From assembly GCA_935421135.1 (NCBI GenBank), contig OW285190.1, positions 14,828,501 to 14,892,500 on the forward strand: a DNA stretch of 64,000 bases, in the 5' to 3' direction. This DNA is from Bugulina stolonifera (lineage: Eukaryota > Bryozoa > Gymnolaemata > Cheilostomatida > Bugulidae). Positions 37,021-51,523 of the stretch are shown here, one piece after another (positions within the stretch are counted from its first letter, which is position 1; each line of letters starts with the position of its first letter). The translations under genes were made by a program, and so were the position numbers. The notes beneath the pieces are model-generated. The model searched no databases and was not told where the DNA came from. It worked only from the letters and a program-made list of their open reading frames with translations.

Positions 37021-39320
37021 TGTGACGAAAGTTACCGCTATATTTGGTATTAGTAAGTGGAGGGTCAGGTACGCCCCATTTTTATCAGTCACAAGTCATA
37101 TGGAGACTGGGCTACAAATTTTGGATGCATATTTAAATTTTTATATATTTAAACAATGTCACGTAATATATCACTGGACCTTTTACATGCAAGACATTTC
37201 CATGTGTTTCAGTCAAAGTTCGAAAGATAAAAGCATTCGTATCTCTGTTCAAATCAATGTCCTAAAACCGTGTAAACTGTGTAAACTATATGTGCCAACA
37301 GCCAGCTCGAATTAGACAAGATATAGTTCAACTTCCTGTAAACTACAGTTCATACTACTAAATACACACCGTCATCAATTCTATCTATTTCAAGGCATTG
37401 GCTGTAAAATAGTCTATAAAATGCTAGAAATAAAATTAGTAATTAAATTTGTTGGAATGTTAATTCTCTTCACGTACCAAATATCTGTGTGTATGTTTCC
37501 GTAGGCCCTACGGTATGGTATACAGAAGATAAGACGCTGGAATCTGTAAAAATATCTTAATATGCAGGTTAAGAAAAACTTTAATCAGCTCAGGCATAGT
37601 TGGAGGGATTAATGGATAATATAAATTAGACTTTCCATACTTTTAGCTGATAATGCTGATTGATTGATACATTATGACTATAATTTAATTCTAACTATAT
37701 AACTTTATAACTATATATTTAGTTAATAGTATGGGATATTATAAAAAATATCTGCAGCCAAGCTTCAATCATTCTTTCCACTCGCATGTGTCTTTTAACA
37801 ATAACACTTCTAATAGCGTTAAACACAAAAGGTCTTCAACGCATTGTATTAAAGCGTTTATTGTTATTTGACTTAAAATTTTTCAGCTTGTCTGATTCAT
37901 TGTCTAAGGCCGACTGTGATATGTTATGTGTTTTGATTAGCTCTCATTATCCTATTATGTATATGCAAAAATATCACACATTTCTCTATTAAAACAGCAA
38001 AACTGGTGCCAGTCACTAGTGCCTCATTGCAGGCACTCAATACAGATTTGTATAATTTGGTCGCATGTATTCTGTCTATTTCTCTCATTTATAGTGCACC
38101 CACGCCCCAGTACTGTTGTCATAATATCAATTTCAAAGCAAACAGCATCAGTGTCCCTTATCAGTGTACAAGTATTCAAAGCATTATAGTACACAAAAAT
38201 AATTGAAAATTAGTCTGTTTCGGTGTACTAAAATATAATTTGGTAAAACTAAATAATTGTAAGGGTCTAATGTGTTTGCGTCGACATGGGTATGTAGCTA
38301 TGGATCAATTCCATGCAACATTTTCATACATGTTATACAGCTTGGGTTATAACTTATATGCGTGTACTGCTTAGGTCTTAATAACATACATGTAGGTCAC
38401 TTATAGCACTTAGGCTACCAGAAGCCTGTATCTGACTAATCCCTTTGGATAGTCTTCAGTTTTCGTTAATAATATGTATGATAGGTTAGTTTCGTCAATG
38501 TAATATTCTGTTATTGCAACAACAGATGAGCTTTGGACTGTCAGTAGGTAACTGACCTTTTATCTGATCAGTTCGAAGATCAGTATACTATTTTATACTG
38601 AACTATTAATAGTACATGTTTTATTCCAAGTCTGTTTGGTCAAAGCCATCAACAGGGACAAAGATAAAACCTAGTACAAGGTAGTTACTACGAGATTATT
38701 TATTTCCCACAACCACAGAATTGTTCCAAATATTTAAATAAACCTCCCGTATACTTTGAAATTCAAGCTGAAGCAGTGGTAATAATACTGCATGTTATTA
38801 TCGTCATACTCGTACAGTGTATATTAACTGCAAAGTAAACTTCCTGCCTCCATTTTTTCTTTCTCTGCCAAAACTCATTTTGCTTTTTTGACAGTTTTAT
38901 AAAATGATGGACATAGTTTGTAAAACTCTTTCTGCGGTTTGAGGGTGTAGTGGTTCTAAAATACCACCGAGGGGCTATTTATAGCTGAATTAGTTCGGTC
39001 TAACAAGATACATTAAAATTAATCTTCATTTCCACTCATGTCAAAGTAATGCTCAATAAATTATGCTATTAACAGCAATTTATTAAAAATTCAAAAGTGA
39101 ATATTGGCCACACGCTGGTGTCAAATCTTAAAACTTGACTTTATAAGCTGGATGGAATTAATGGAAGGTTTGTCTAATCATATGTGCTTGGTTGAATATT
39201 ACTATATAGCAAAAAGGGCAAAGTGTAGACTTCACTACGCAGGTGTTCACAGGCTAAAATCGATATATGGAATTATTACAGCGTACTGTTGTTAGCAATA
39301 TACGTACATTCAGATTAATA
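37021..39320. other. gene-free stretch
   Basis: Open frames here have no recognisable domains, composition or flanking splice sites suggesting genes. Nothing else was recognised. Confidence 0.45.
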
Positions 39321-39492
39321 TCTCGCCTAGTGGTTAGAGCTCTGAACGTTCGGTTCGATTCCTGTGAAAAGGTCATTCATTGGTGGTGTGAGACAGGGCG
39401 TCCAACCTTAAATTGCTCCTATGCCACTTCGCCATGCTGAAAACAGCACAGTGACAACCTCTTCTCCACCCCCAAATTGGGAGAAAATGGTG
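39321..39492 (+). mobile_element. tRNA-derived SINE, family 1, plus orientation
   Basis: Box A-like CGCCTAGTGGTTAGAGC is followed by box B GGTTCGATTCC, then CAGGGCGTCCAACCTTA and a body ending near CCAAATTGGGAG. It aligns with the inverted copy at 8600-8786. A short deletion between the two boxes removes part of the tRNA-like head. Confidence 0.7.
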
Positions 39493-39499
39493 GTATTTT

Positions 39500-42027
39500 C
39501 AGAGCAGTGCTTTTTTACCAGGAATTATAAACTAATAACTGAATGTAAAGCCATAAGTTTATTTACAGTGTAATTATCTATAAATTGTCATGCAAAATGT
39601 TTATGAACATCTATATTATATATCTTTTGTTTCAGATTTCATGGACTAAATTAAGGTGAGTAGCATGCAATCATTATTACCACCTCTGTCCTACTCTATA
39701 ATATACACAAAGAGCTTAGTCTATCTTTTCCTTGGCTGTTTATATTCTACTAATTTAATCTATGAAGAGTAATTCTCCCTTACCATATTATATTGTTGTC
39801 TGAGAGACTTAGGGCTAATAACAACTTGTTGGATGTTAGCCTGAGAAGCATTACAGTCATGAAGCATTATTTTCAGTATGACACCTATATATCTTTGTGT
39901 ACAGTTGTATAATTGATGATATGATGTGCTTTTATTTCCAATCCGTGGTGCTGGTGTTTTGAAATTCTGACCCCTTTTGTCAGTTTTCTGCATTATAATA
40001 AATTTTAGGCCTGATGATTTAAATGCACACAATACAGCATAATAAACCATGTAAAACATAATTTATCTTACAAGGACTTATATTTTTTAACAATTGTTGG
40101 CACACATTTTATGACTGTATTATGTAATAATATATAATTAATGTAATATAGCATTTTCTGCTGAGTCATATAACATTATACTGTAGTAGTAATTATCATT
40201 ATCAGTAGAGGAATCTGCTACTATGTCTGTATGTGGTTATATTGATCCAAGTAGAGTAGAGAATGCAGTGCCAACTCTATATTGTTGTGGTTCATCAACC
40301 AATACACAATGAAATAATTACAAAGTAAAGTGGGTATATTTGCATATCTCAAATATTGTAATACAATAATTAGCTGAGCCACACTTCTAGCTATACACAG
40401 TAAGTCATGTAGGCAGTTGCAGTCACTCCAAATTCATGAACGTCGGCTGTATTTTTGAAACTCAAATATTCCGAGTTATTAGAGTAACACTATTAAAATG
40501 TTAACTTTGGTATACATTCCAAATCTAAATAGGTCATTTGCAACCATCTATTTACTAATCTAATTAAAATTGAACAAGTATTGCTTTATGTTAAAGTATG
40601 GTTTAACTATCATTACATAATAAAAGTAATGCTCACGCTGCTGGGATTTTTATTTTATGAAATAAACATTATTGGATTATAAAAGAATTACAGACAGGAA
40701 GACTCTTCAATATCCTGCTTACACATGACAACATAATGTGCTGTATTACAAAGTTAATATTATTAAATAATAAACCATGTGATCACCTTATCAAGAAGGG
40801 CAGACAACTCTTAAACAGTAATACATCATCAACATGCGCTGCAGTGCTACACAATATTTATTATAGTTATGTTCTGTATGCTATATACATACATTAGGTC
40901 CACATGTGTGAGAGTAGTTGTGCAATATAATCATGTTGTTACCTGTTTTGTAAGGATATGGCAAGGCACTTCCTGTAATTGTTCTACCTGTGTAGTAGGA
41001 TGCATCAACCATCATTGTTTTCATCATAAGCTAAAGAGTGTCTCTTTCATCCTGGCAAAAATATGCTAATCCCGGATGAATTGCACACACAGTAGTAGGG
41101 CAGAACATACACATTTAATATGCCAGCTTACCTCCGTGAATGTAGCACATATACCACCTGATATCAGTTACATTGGTAAAATAAAGGTAAGTAAAACTCA
41201 AATAAAGGTAATCTTCAGCAGAAAAGATAAATAATGGTGGTAAAAGCAACAGACTTGTGAATAATATTCAAATTCACTGGCAATATTTTTGACATTATAT
41301 TTATAATTTATGACATAATTAATTTTTTGCCGTGAGTGTAATTTTTTGTTTTCCTTATTTCCGAAGTGCAGGTTTCGTTAATTTGATTGAAATGACACAA
41401 AAGTATAAAATATAATAATCAAAAAATTCCTCTTCACCATACATTATATTATTATATCATCATTATATAAATTCAAGTATTTTATTATGCATTGACAGTC
41501 GTCTGACCTCACTTATAGATAACATAATATATCATACTTCATGGTATTAATATACTCTTAGAGAGATAAAACAGGAAGCAAATGACTTGCTTAAACAGGT
41601 AATTATTTTATAAGTTTGTCGGATTTGGCACGCTTCATCGGTTTTCCCTAGTTCATTTTTCTCAAAGATGCACTGAACGATTTCTATTTAGTTGGTTGAT
41701 TTATATCAATATATTATTTACTGTGTGCCTGCCTCGTAGCAATGGTTGGTAGAGATAAATCACTCTGGTTTGAAGACTTAATCTGGAATCAATCAAGTGT
41801 GGCGATACTTGGTGTAGAATCAGTTGCAGTTCACAGTTATGTTAATTTTGTTACTCTTTAGTAGCTAATGAAAGGTGGCTGATAAGAGAAGCAGTGTACC
41901 AGCTTCAAACAGAACAATCAAGCAAACATAGCACACACAGGAAGCTAGCGAAACTTGTATTGAATTATACTTTAAAGTTGGTGGTAGTCGAAGTTCAACT
42001 CTGTTCCAGAGTTCAAATTTACGGAAT
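39500..42027. other. upstream of gene F, no clear gene
   Basis: A 20-bp segment at 39636-39655 lies between a strong acceptor (TTTTGTTTCAG) and donor (GTGAGT) and could be a small or untranslated exon, perhaps 5' of gene F. Otherwise AT-rich sequence without recognised features. Confidence 0.3.
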
Positions 42028-45000
42028 ATGAAAGCCTTTGGAGTCGAGTTTCGACCGACTAGATTGGGTTTGCTATTACTTGGTAACGTCTTCGCTTTTC
42101 TACCTAATGGTGAGTGTTTTACTAATTCTTTATTATCTAAAACTAAAATGAAATAATTTTAGGGAATTAATTCACCAGAGATGGATAACTCTGAGTTATA
42201 AATCTAGAGCTGGTGTATTATTGTGCTGACAAAGATTTTGAATTTGGTTTTGAGAATAAAGCAGAATATTGTAGTCTGAACTATATATACTAGAGTCAAT
42301 GCAACCGGTATGGTATTCCGACAACTAGCTACAAAATCTTCTGGTTTCTCTTCCATCTGCACAAGCTCTGAGAGAAAACACGTGTAATTGGGTACATTTA
42401 TAATTTCAATCATGTGCCTCCTGTGTAGAGAATTTACACAACATTACATTATTACTTCGTACATCTTGTTACTACTCGTTCCTGATTACCAAATGCATTT
42501 AGAGTGGAACTGTTGAAAATATCAGCAAGATGAATATGAAGAGCTGCATTGGGTAAGAGGTGTTGGTGGCCAAGTGGTCTAGCGCTAGTCACTCTGGTCT
42601 TGCAGCAATGACGCAAGTTATCTGCAAGGACGTGGGTTCGAGTTCCGCCAACGACCTGGAGGTTTCCGTCCCGAAGAAGGTTTTCCCTCTGTGCCATGTC
42701 GAACTATAATAATATCCAGCTCTCGACTAGCTCTGCTATTGGGCAGCCATGTTAAAAGAATTGTGTTTGGCGCCACAGATATTATTATTATTATTATTAC
42801 AACATAAAGTGCGTTGTTTGTGTTTATAATTATAGTTAAAAAGATTAATTTAAGTGATATTGTTAATTTCTGCTATTTCGTAGAATTTTGCCCACAAAAA
42901 TTTGAAATTTATTCACAATTAAACCATCAACGTCTTTCTCAACCTGTTAATACCGCAAGTAGGTAAATCTCCAGAAATAATGATACAGAAATGTAGTGAA
43001 TAAAGCATCTGGTAGAGCTGTGATGATAGATAACACTGAGTTGACAGTCGAAACTTGTCAAATGTGGTGTCAAAAATATAGACATGTTGGGCAGATCACC
43101 AACAATGGTGTCACTAAAAGCACTTGATTATTTCTCGTTGCTTATACCCTACTACATGTAATGTTCATATTATATTATATTCTATATGTGTTTACAGTCA
43201 TGATTTTATGATTACAACTTCCTGTCGTTTTAACTGAGTAGTATATACAGCTTATGTAATGTTTCTTTGAATATTTCGTATCTGTAATTATAGACAGTAC
43301 AGTCTAAAGCACCTTTCAATCTAAAGGTGTTTTTATGCTTACACATTGATGTCCGACTATATCAAAGTGACCAAATTCTAGTAGTCACATTTACGTAGCT
43401 ATTTGCACATAATTGATCTTATGGGCCATGGGGGGCACTGAGAGCACCTGTGTGTAGACATATGAAGGAAATAACATTTCACTGTATCATTTGTCAATTA
43501 GCTTTTAGATTGATTAGAGTTGAAAAATATTGTTCTACTGCCAAAATTCACTTTTATTATCAATAAATATCTTCACTCAGCTCTCAGAATATACTTGTAC
43601 ATGATTGTATATTTGTAATTTTGCCTTCCAACTCTATTTTAGATTATGTTTCTATACTTTATTCTAGATTACTTGAAGCTGAGGTATTAAGCTATTTTAG
43701 CCATGAATCTTAAGTGATATAATAGTTTTAATGGGGGTGGTACATGTAGGTTAGAGAAGCAAACTTCACGGGACTTTCGTAATTCTAAGACTAAAACCAT
43801 AAAATGATGCATATACATGTAGTTACATAAATCTGCATGACTTTCTCTGTATTAATATTATACATATAGAGTACGTGTTTCATGATGTTAGTTTGATTCA
43901 TAGTGAAATACTCTAAGGTTTATTGTTACATATATGTATATGATTGTTTGTTGCAGCTTCAGCCACATTTAAGATCTGTGGGCGGCCATTTGTAAACTCT
44001 ACAGTTCCCGAGAGGACAATAGCTGAGATTCACAGCCCAGGATATCCCAGTGGATACCTAGGTCCACATGACTGCACGCTAACTGTAGTGGTGCCAGAGT
44101 TCTCATGGATAGGCTTTTACTCAATTCTCTTTGAGATGCCAAAAAAGGAAACTGAATGTATCGATTACTTGACAATCGAAAACCCAAGTTATCCGAGCAA
44201 AAGAATGACTCGCTGCGGAAATGCTTCTGCTCATGAACTACTATTCTACGAAAGCTCCTTTTATAGCCTCGAGAATATAAATATCAGGTTCCATGCGGAA
44301 GCTTACACTACCAATACAGAGCAGGAGAAAAATCCGCAGAAGTTTGTGGTAGAATATGTCGGTAAGTATATAGCATGTAGAGAACACAATAACTATGACA
44401 TATCCTTTTTAATAAACGATTATTTTCTTAAGCCTGTCACATATAGTTTATTTGAGAACTCACTGCTAATATTGTAGTTATTGCTTAACTTCCACCAAGT
44501 TGTGTCTCTGATAGGTAAGTGTGCCTGTTCATGTAAACTCAAGAGGTAAAAGTGAATACATCTGTGGTAGTTAAGCTTCACTAGTCAGAACCATTGAGAA
44601 TACGTTAGCAATTCATATGCAAAATTCTGTTGAAATCCCAATTCAACCAACACAATAGTCACATATATCAAAAGTTAAGGGAATTAAACTCAGTTGATAT
44701 TTATTATGATGACATAAACTATATTGTCTCCTTGAAATGCAACAGCCACTAAAGATCTTGATTTAGCTCAGCAGTTAGTTGGAGACGTTAGAGTACATCT
44801 CCTTCATTAAACTGACTCCAACAACGCAATGAATTTACGAATTTATAGCTTCATTGTGTGGAATAACCATAAAAAATAATTATATGTAGATAGCATAATA
44901 ATATATAGCATATTTACTGTGAACCATTGTAATATTAAATGAAAGTAGGCTTAGTGAATATGCTAGTTTTATTGTTGCCAATGTAAGTTGCATGTGTAAC

Positions 45001-48000
45001 TCTGTACCGACATGGGCTCGGCAATAAGTAGTCATCACAAATAATCCTCCAGTAAGACCATAACATAAATACCCCCATTAACCAATACTTGTCAATCTCT
45101 AGAGGTAAAATATCCCTGCAATTAGATACATAAATTAATCACTAGAATATAATTGGTCCACCATCATGTCATACGTAAATATTCTTTAACCCGAAACAAA
45201 CCGCGTTAAATAAATTTAATTAGAGTCGTAAGAGAAACTACTTTGGTTTTCCTTATTTTGATTTGCAAGATAAAGACGGATGTCATAGCAATTTATTAAA
45301 AATTCCACGAGCAGTATTGAGAAACAATGTGACAGATGTTCTTTCTTTCTGGTGAGAGCTTGCCATGTTTTCTGTAGCAAACAAATGTGGTAATTTTACT
45401 GAGTCAACGAATTCTTTACAGCTGATTTCTATTTAATGTTTGATGCTATCACATTGATGATGGCGATAAGCCTAATACGACCATTAAAGTTTAATGTGGT
45501 AGAATTAACTATTACACAAAATATAATCACCCATACAATGTTTAACAAATAATATTATACTTACCATCTTGAAACCATTCCATAAAAGTGTCACCGTAAC
45601 TGATCTATTGATAAGAATCACTGGTATAAGTTGATATCAATGCCATGGAGCCAAATCATCACTATCACAGAGTTACACATTCCGTAATGACTGACGTTTT
45701 ATCAGTCGGTCATACAAATTTAGCCTGGCTTCTAGTTTCTTTGAAAATGAGCTACAAAATATAAACAGTAGTTTCGTAGACCCAGAAAAAGTTTGATGGT
45801 TTTATGCCAGGGTTACCAATGTTACCACAATTTCAGAGACTGCTGATATTCTAGTTTGGAATTCTAAACTTAAAGCAATGCCATAATGAAGGGTTAGAAT
45901 TGTAGCTAAATGTACATTTAGTAAATCTCTTTCATTTACTTTCTTTCAACAAGCATTGGGTCATTTTGTCGGATTATCACTGGAAATAATCCGCTTTCGT
46001 TTGAACTGAACTAGATTATAGCAATGAATCACTGAATCTTTGCTGAAGACAGTTTTTATATCAAGCAGAGAAAAATTATGTATTTCCTTATCCTTTTCCT
46101 CCTACTTGATAAAATGGGTAGATGTGGGGTTAAGATTATGTTATGCAAAGCCGTTATCTGCAAGATTAGGAGGTTAATCCAACTACATGATTGTGGAAAT
46201 GCTTGATCTTCTCAAAGAAAAAAAAAAGTTTAATTTCTGTTCATTTCTGTTGCCTTTATTTGTCAACTTGTATTCTTGGTACAATACTGCAACACAGTTT
46301 TCTTCCAGTGTTTTTTAATTGAAAGTCAAGCTAATCTAAAGCCTATTTATTCACTAGTATTACATAAAAGTTTCATTTAGATCTACCATAAGCTGTAAGA
46401 AATATTATGAGTATGTGAATGTGCTATGTACATGTACATTGCATTTAAATTGTGTAACATGGCCAAATATAGTCTGTCAAACAATTTCATGTTGAAAATA
46501 ATCACAATATCTTCATACTATCTAATTCGATTGTGTATGTTGTAGTTGCTGACGTCATATATCCTGGTACGAACTATAACCACAGTAAAGCAGTAGTCTC
46601 ACATGGATACGGCTACATAATCAGTCATAGTGCTTATACGGGAAAACGCTATACTAACCACTACAGCGACAATATCAACTCTCACTTTATTCTCACTGGA
46701 CTCCAGCCTGGTCTAGTTATGGAATTTCACTTCCTGTCGTTTCAGTTGCATAACGATCTCAACTGCAGCGACTATCTTAATATAACCGGTATTTCAGAGG
46801 ACAATTTTGTTTCCGAGCCACTGATTTTATGTGGTAACGAAGCTCATAATACTGCCTACGTCGTGACTACTGTTGGCGATACCATTAAGTTTCATTTCAA
46901 AACAGGACCAAAAAGCACAAATCCAGGATTTAAAATTCAGTATTACATTCAAGGAACTGTAGGTTCATTCACATCCAGCACTGAGTATAGCACGGACCAA
47001 ACGACTAAAGACTCAGAGCCGTCGACTGTCACCACAAATGCATCAGGTAGGTCACAGGAAGTTAGACATACGAACAGACACGGCAAATCAGTCACAGGAC
47101 AGACTAAATAGTCTACTTAATCAAATAGTGTCAGAGTAATTAATTTACTAATAATTATACATTTTTTGCACATTTGGTCTCTAAAATTACATCTTTGATG
47201 CTACCTAAGGGACAGGAAATGTTTCCTCCTGACAACAACAAAATATTTGATGTTCAAATGAATTTTAATTACATGGCAGCTCTAAAGTCACATAATGCAG
47301 GTATATAATTCCTGAATTGTTATAGAATGAAAGTATAGCTTTATTTTTTAATGTAATGTGTCTCATGCGCATTTTTAAAATGTTATTTTCTGCGCATTTG
47401 CAGGTAGAAGAAAAACTAAAGCCAAAGGCGCACGAAGAAACTTGCAGGATAACCAAGTGACAGAAGGGCCAAGTGGCACTGACTATGTTTATCTTGGAGT
47501 GGGCATCGGAGTTGGAAACCTGCTATTGGCTATTCTTGTTATCACAGTGATTGTAGTCATAGTCCGGAGAAAGAAGTAAGTTAGCTTCTCTTACCTTCTC
47601 ATACATGGCATGTTACCCTAGACATCTAGAAGGTGGCAGGGGTATGCAGGTGATTTGTAGACCTGAGAAACAAAAGTGAACTCATTCACTCAGGGCAGAC
47701 GTCCTATGGCCTGTGTAAGCATGGGTTTAAAATTTGTTGAATAGGACGTTGCGTACATGACATTGTGAGCGGAAGGGTCAGATGCATGCCCACCTATATA
47801 TAGATTTATGTAGAAAGCAAAGTCATGTAAAAATTGTAAATTATAAATATTTTAGCACTGGTACACCTCAGCTCAACTATCATGTAACACATTATTGCAT
47901 GGATGTGAAATCTAGTAATATTTGATCCCTAGCTCTCCCATAGTCAATTGAGTGAGTGAGTCCAGGTGTGCTTCCTCCTTGTTCTGCATTCCTTGCACTT

Positions 48001-51000
48001 AACGAGTTAAATGTCTGTATCTGGGGATTACATCACAAAACACCATCACAAGGTCATGGGTGGAGAGTTGTGATGAATCTGCCTCTACTAAGCCATTGCT
48101 GAGTAGGCCTGAACCAGCAACAATATCTTACCAACAGTAACTACTAACTAGTAACCCCTCAAGGGGATTATTGAGATCTGAATGATACTTATTATCTTGT
48201 GATTCAAACTGTAAGAGCTCTGGTTGGCTAAGCCACCAAAGAATGCTCTTACCATATATATGCTGGCTCGTTTAGAGTCTTTGCCATGTCGGGTAAAATG
48301 CATTAATGATGATAAATGGAATGATTACACAACACGTGTTACATGTGAAGTGTCTTATATCTCGGCTGTTTTATCTCATAACAGCCCAGAAAGAAAAGTA
48401 ATGAACAAAATATTAATCATGCTGGTAGAAAATGGAATTATAAAAATGTAGATCTGCAGACGCAACAGTAATGTTATAGTAACCATAGTCTAATGATTGG
48501 TCAAAGTAATAAATGAATCTTATAAACTGTCGTGGGAACAGCGACGGAAAACATGTAGTCGTACCTGTTACTGCCCCTTACAAAAATATATTAAATATTG
48601 CTACATGTATGTAAAGAGGGTTTGTTATGGGAACATTGAATTATCCAAACTAGATTATAATAGGATTATGTAGGAGTACAGTGACCAAGAGTGAAACAGT
48701 GTTTAATGCACTGTCATTTTAAACCCTCAAAGGCAAACTCGCAACAGATAAAGCTTGGGCAATTAAAAAATTTAACCGGCCTCATGTAGCATCAGATCTA
48801 TTAATTATGTTTGGGGGTATCTGTGGTACCTTACGATAGTATGTTGAGTTGATTAAACAAATCCCCCTCTTGGAATTTTCCTAAACAACTCTCTAGCCAT
48901 GTTACATTTATGCTGCCAATAGTTGAGGTTCACAGAACATAGACAGAGCAATACAACTGTGTACAAGGTACCCTGCATCTGACAAGTAGATGTTGACTCT
49001 GGTATTGTGTATAGGCATCCTTATACGATATAGGCTGTATAAACAGATGATGGAAGTTAGCCAATATGTTAAAATTAATTGTCAAATGAATTGTATATAA
49101 ATAACACTTTATCAATTTCACAATAGGATATATTTGTGTCCAAATTGTTATTCTATTGTGTTACACTAGTGCCATCTACATTTATGTATCTCGGCCAACA
49201 TCAAACTCCATGCTGGGTTCTATTTCATCCACTGGTTGCTAAAATATTTCAAAAATTTATAACAATGTCTGAACATTAAAAAATCAGTATTATACACCGC
49301 AAAGCATTAGAATTGGTGTCAACAAAATGCATAAATTAACTATTTATCATGCTATAAACTCTATCATTTCATATGGAAATCATTCAATATGTGATATGTC
49401 ATAAATGCTAACACACTCATTGCAATGCCATGAGTCGCATGACTAGACATTGATGCCGAAGGTGTATATGAGTCATAACTTCAGGTTAAGCTAACCAATG
49501 AATTTGCATTTCTTTTAGACGTTTATCAAGGCAAAGTGACTCTTCGTATTCCAGCACAAACTCCTCTCAGAGACCTCCAGGCTCTGATGGCAGAGGTGAG
49601 TACGGAGTTAATAACCTCTCTATCACCAACATTTCAAAACTGGAAGCAGTTGCTGTAATATAAATTAACATATAATCAGGATATTAGAGTAAAAACTAAA
49701 TTAGATTATGTTATATTAATAGACTCTCAAGTTCAATTTAACCAACCTGCTGATGAAATGCGTTTTCAAAATTAATACTCTCAAGAATGAGAGGGATTAG
49801 TGGGTCTACTTCAGCCACCATTTTGGGACTACAGTAGTCTGAGATTGGTGGGCATAGGGTTCTCTTCTACAAGCATGTCTTGATGACTGGAGTGGCGAAA
49901 TTCAAGAAACAACCGTCTTGATAACTACAATGTAACTGTGATAATGTTATTTTCAGCTACCTAGCTGCAGTTGGTCTGCTAACTGTTAGTGATTGACTTA
50001 GACTATAACAAAAGATTAATTCAAAACTATTATAAAAAGATGATTTGCAAAAATAGTCAGACCTGCATCTTGGTTGGCATTTTTCCAAACTGGAATTTGT
50101 CATGTCATAAAATTTGACATTTGGTAGAAAATAAAATTTCATTATCTTATTTACATTAACTGTTAGCATAAGTTTTAATATGCATTGTCATTTCCAGGAA
50201 TGACAACTACCAATGCTGCCGACACCTACGATGATGAGTCAGCATATTATAGTGAGATTGGAACATTCCGGAAACCACACTCAGATGATAAGAATGACAT
50301 GGGCTTACACTATGCTTCCCGCACGGTATGTGGAAACAACTTCTACCACATTGTCGAAGAACCGAGATCAACAGAACCAGCCGTGAACAACAATTTACCT
50401 TTGTTACCTACAAATTCAACTCAGGCTCCGTCTTCAGAGCAGGGATATCAGGAAATAGCGCCACGCCCTGAACCTTCCGCTTATTCACAGAATCTACCAT
50501 ATCCAGAACGTCCTCCGTACCCAGATCTTCAGAGGCACGTGGATCAACATAGACAGCTTAATATGTCAAACCAGGCAGATAACACTCCTTTCCCTGATCC
50601 TCCTGATTACATAATGCAGCAATCTACCTCCAACTATAGAGCATATCCCAGTAATCGTCCTCTCTATGCAGAGCAGAAACCATACGCTAGCACTCATCCG
50701 TATCCAGACCAACAGCTGTCATACCCTAACCTTCCTCAACATGATGTGCACAATTCAGGCTTCCCGCAAAATCCAGAAAGGTGAATATTTTAAATTAATG
50801 TGCAATTAAAATGATGCAAGGAATCTGGCAAACCATAAAAACTAGGAGTTTTGGCCATTTCAAAGTTACATTTACAAAAAAAGCAAAACCTCTTACCTTT
50901 ACCTATAGAATTTAAAACAAATAATCATATTGTTTTGCTTGGATTTGTCTGTGATTATTTTGTTGTGTTGCGTACATTGCGCAATGAGTCATTATAAATA

Positions 51001-51523
51001 TAAGTGAGGCCTGACACCAGTTGAAATAGCCTGTCTGCACAAGTGTCAATATTATACTGTAACTTGCAATATGTTCAAATCTGGCTATTCTAAGAAGTTT
51101 AACGCACAACAATTTTAAAAATCTGGCGAATTGTCCTGTTTTCAAAACTTTATTCAACATAATATATAATATTGTACTATTTTTATCTAGGATTCTGAAT
51201 CACATTTAGAGCTACATATTACAGAATATCATCGTATAAAATGAGAATATATACTATGACCTTTTAACCAGCCACTGACTGCATACAAGGAAAGGAACGA
51301 TTTATTGCTATTAAATGTTGACAAGTAGAAACTAGTTTTGGTTACTAATAATTTATGTTACTTTTTGATGTTAAATAACTAACAGTAGTATAACAAATGA
51401 AATAAAATTTATGACATAATTAATATTTTTAGGTTGAATGCAGATGTTGGCATAGAATATCAACATTATTCTTGGAGAGCAAACCACGCGACAGAAAGAT
51501 TCTGAAACTGATATATACATGTA
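42028..51523 (+). CDS. receptor gene F: two CUB domains, TM, long Tyr/Pro-rich tail
   Basis: Seven exons, predicted 636 residues: 42028-42109 (signal peptide with G-L-L-L-L-G-N-V-F-A-F-L), 43957-44361 (CUB 1, residues 28-162, four Cys), 46546-47046 (CUB 2 plus Ser/Thr stalk, 163-329), 47404-47575 (TM 360-383, then R-R-K-K), 49519-49595, 50198-50780 and 51433-51523 (tail, TAG). Introns are phase 1 outside and phase 2, 1, 2 in the tail. CUB 2 has only the C3-C4 pair (N-C-S-D-Y, L-C-G-N) and the G-Y-I-I-S-H signature. The 250-residue tail is packed with tyrosines: A-Y-Y-S-E, F-Y-H-I-V-E-E, G-Y-Q-E-I, repeated P-Y-P-x units, D-Y-I-M-Q, and a C-terminal D-I-Y-M. No kinase domain. It probably recruits SH2 or SH3 proteins at the membrane; ligand unknown. 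Confidence 0.85.
42564..42799 (+). mobile_element. tRNA-derived SINE, family 2, with (ATT)n tail
   Basis: The head resembles a long-variable-arm (Leu/Ser-like) tRNA: box A TGGCCAAGTGGTCTAGCGC and box B GGGTTCGAGTTCC. An unrelated body of about 120 bp and a run of ATT units to 42799 follow. It lies in intron 1 of gene F. The tRNA-like part is degenerate, so it is not a functional tRNA gene. Confidence 0.7.

Noticed and set aside
39636..39655. 20-bp micro-exon
   Set aside because: Splice sites look good, but without a reading frame partner or transcript it cannot be assigned; noted in the region entry.
42564..42660. Functional tRNA gene
   Set aside because: Boxes A and B are present but the acceptor stem does not pair well and a body with an (ATT)n tail follows, so it is a SINE head.
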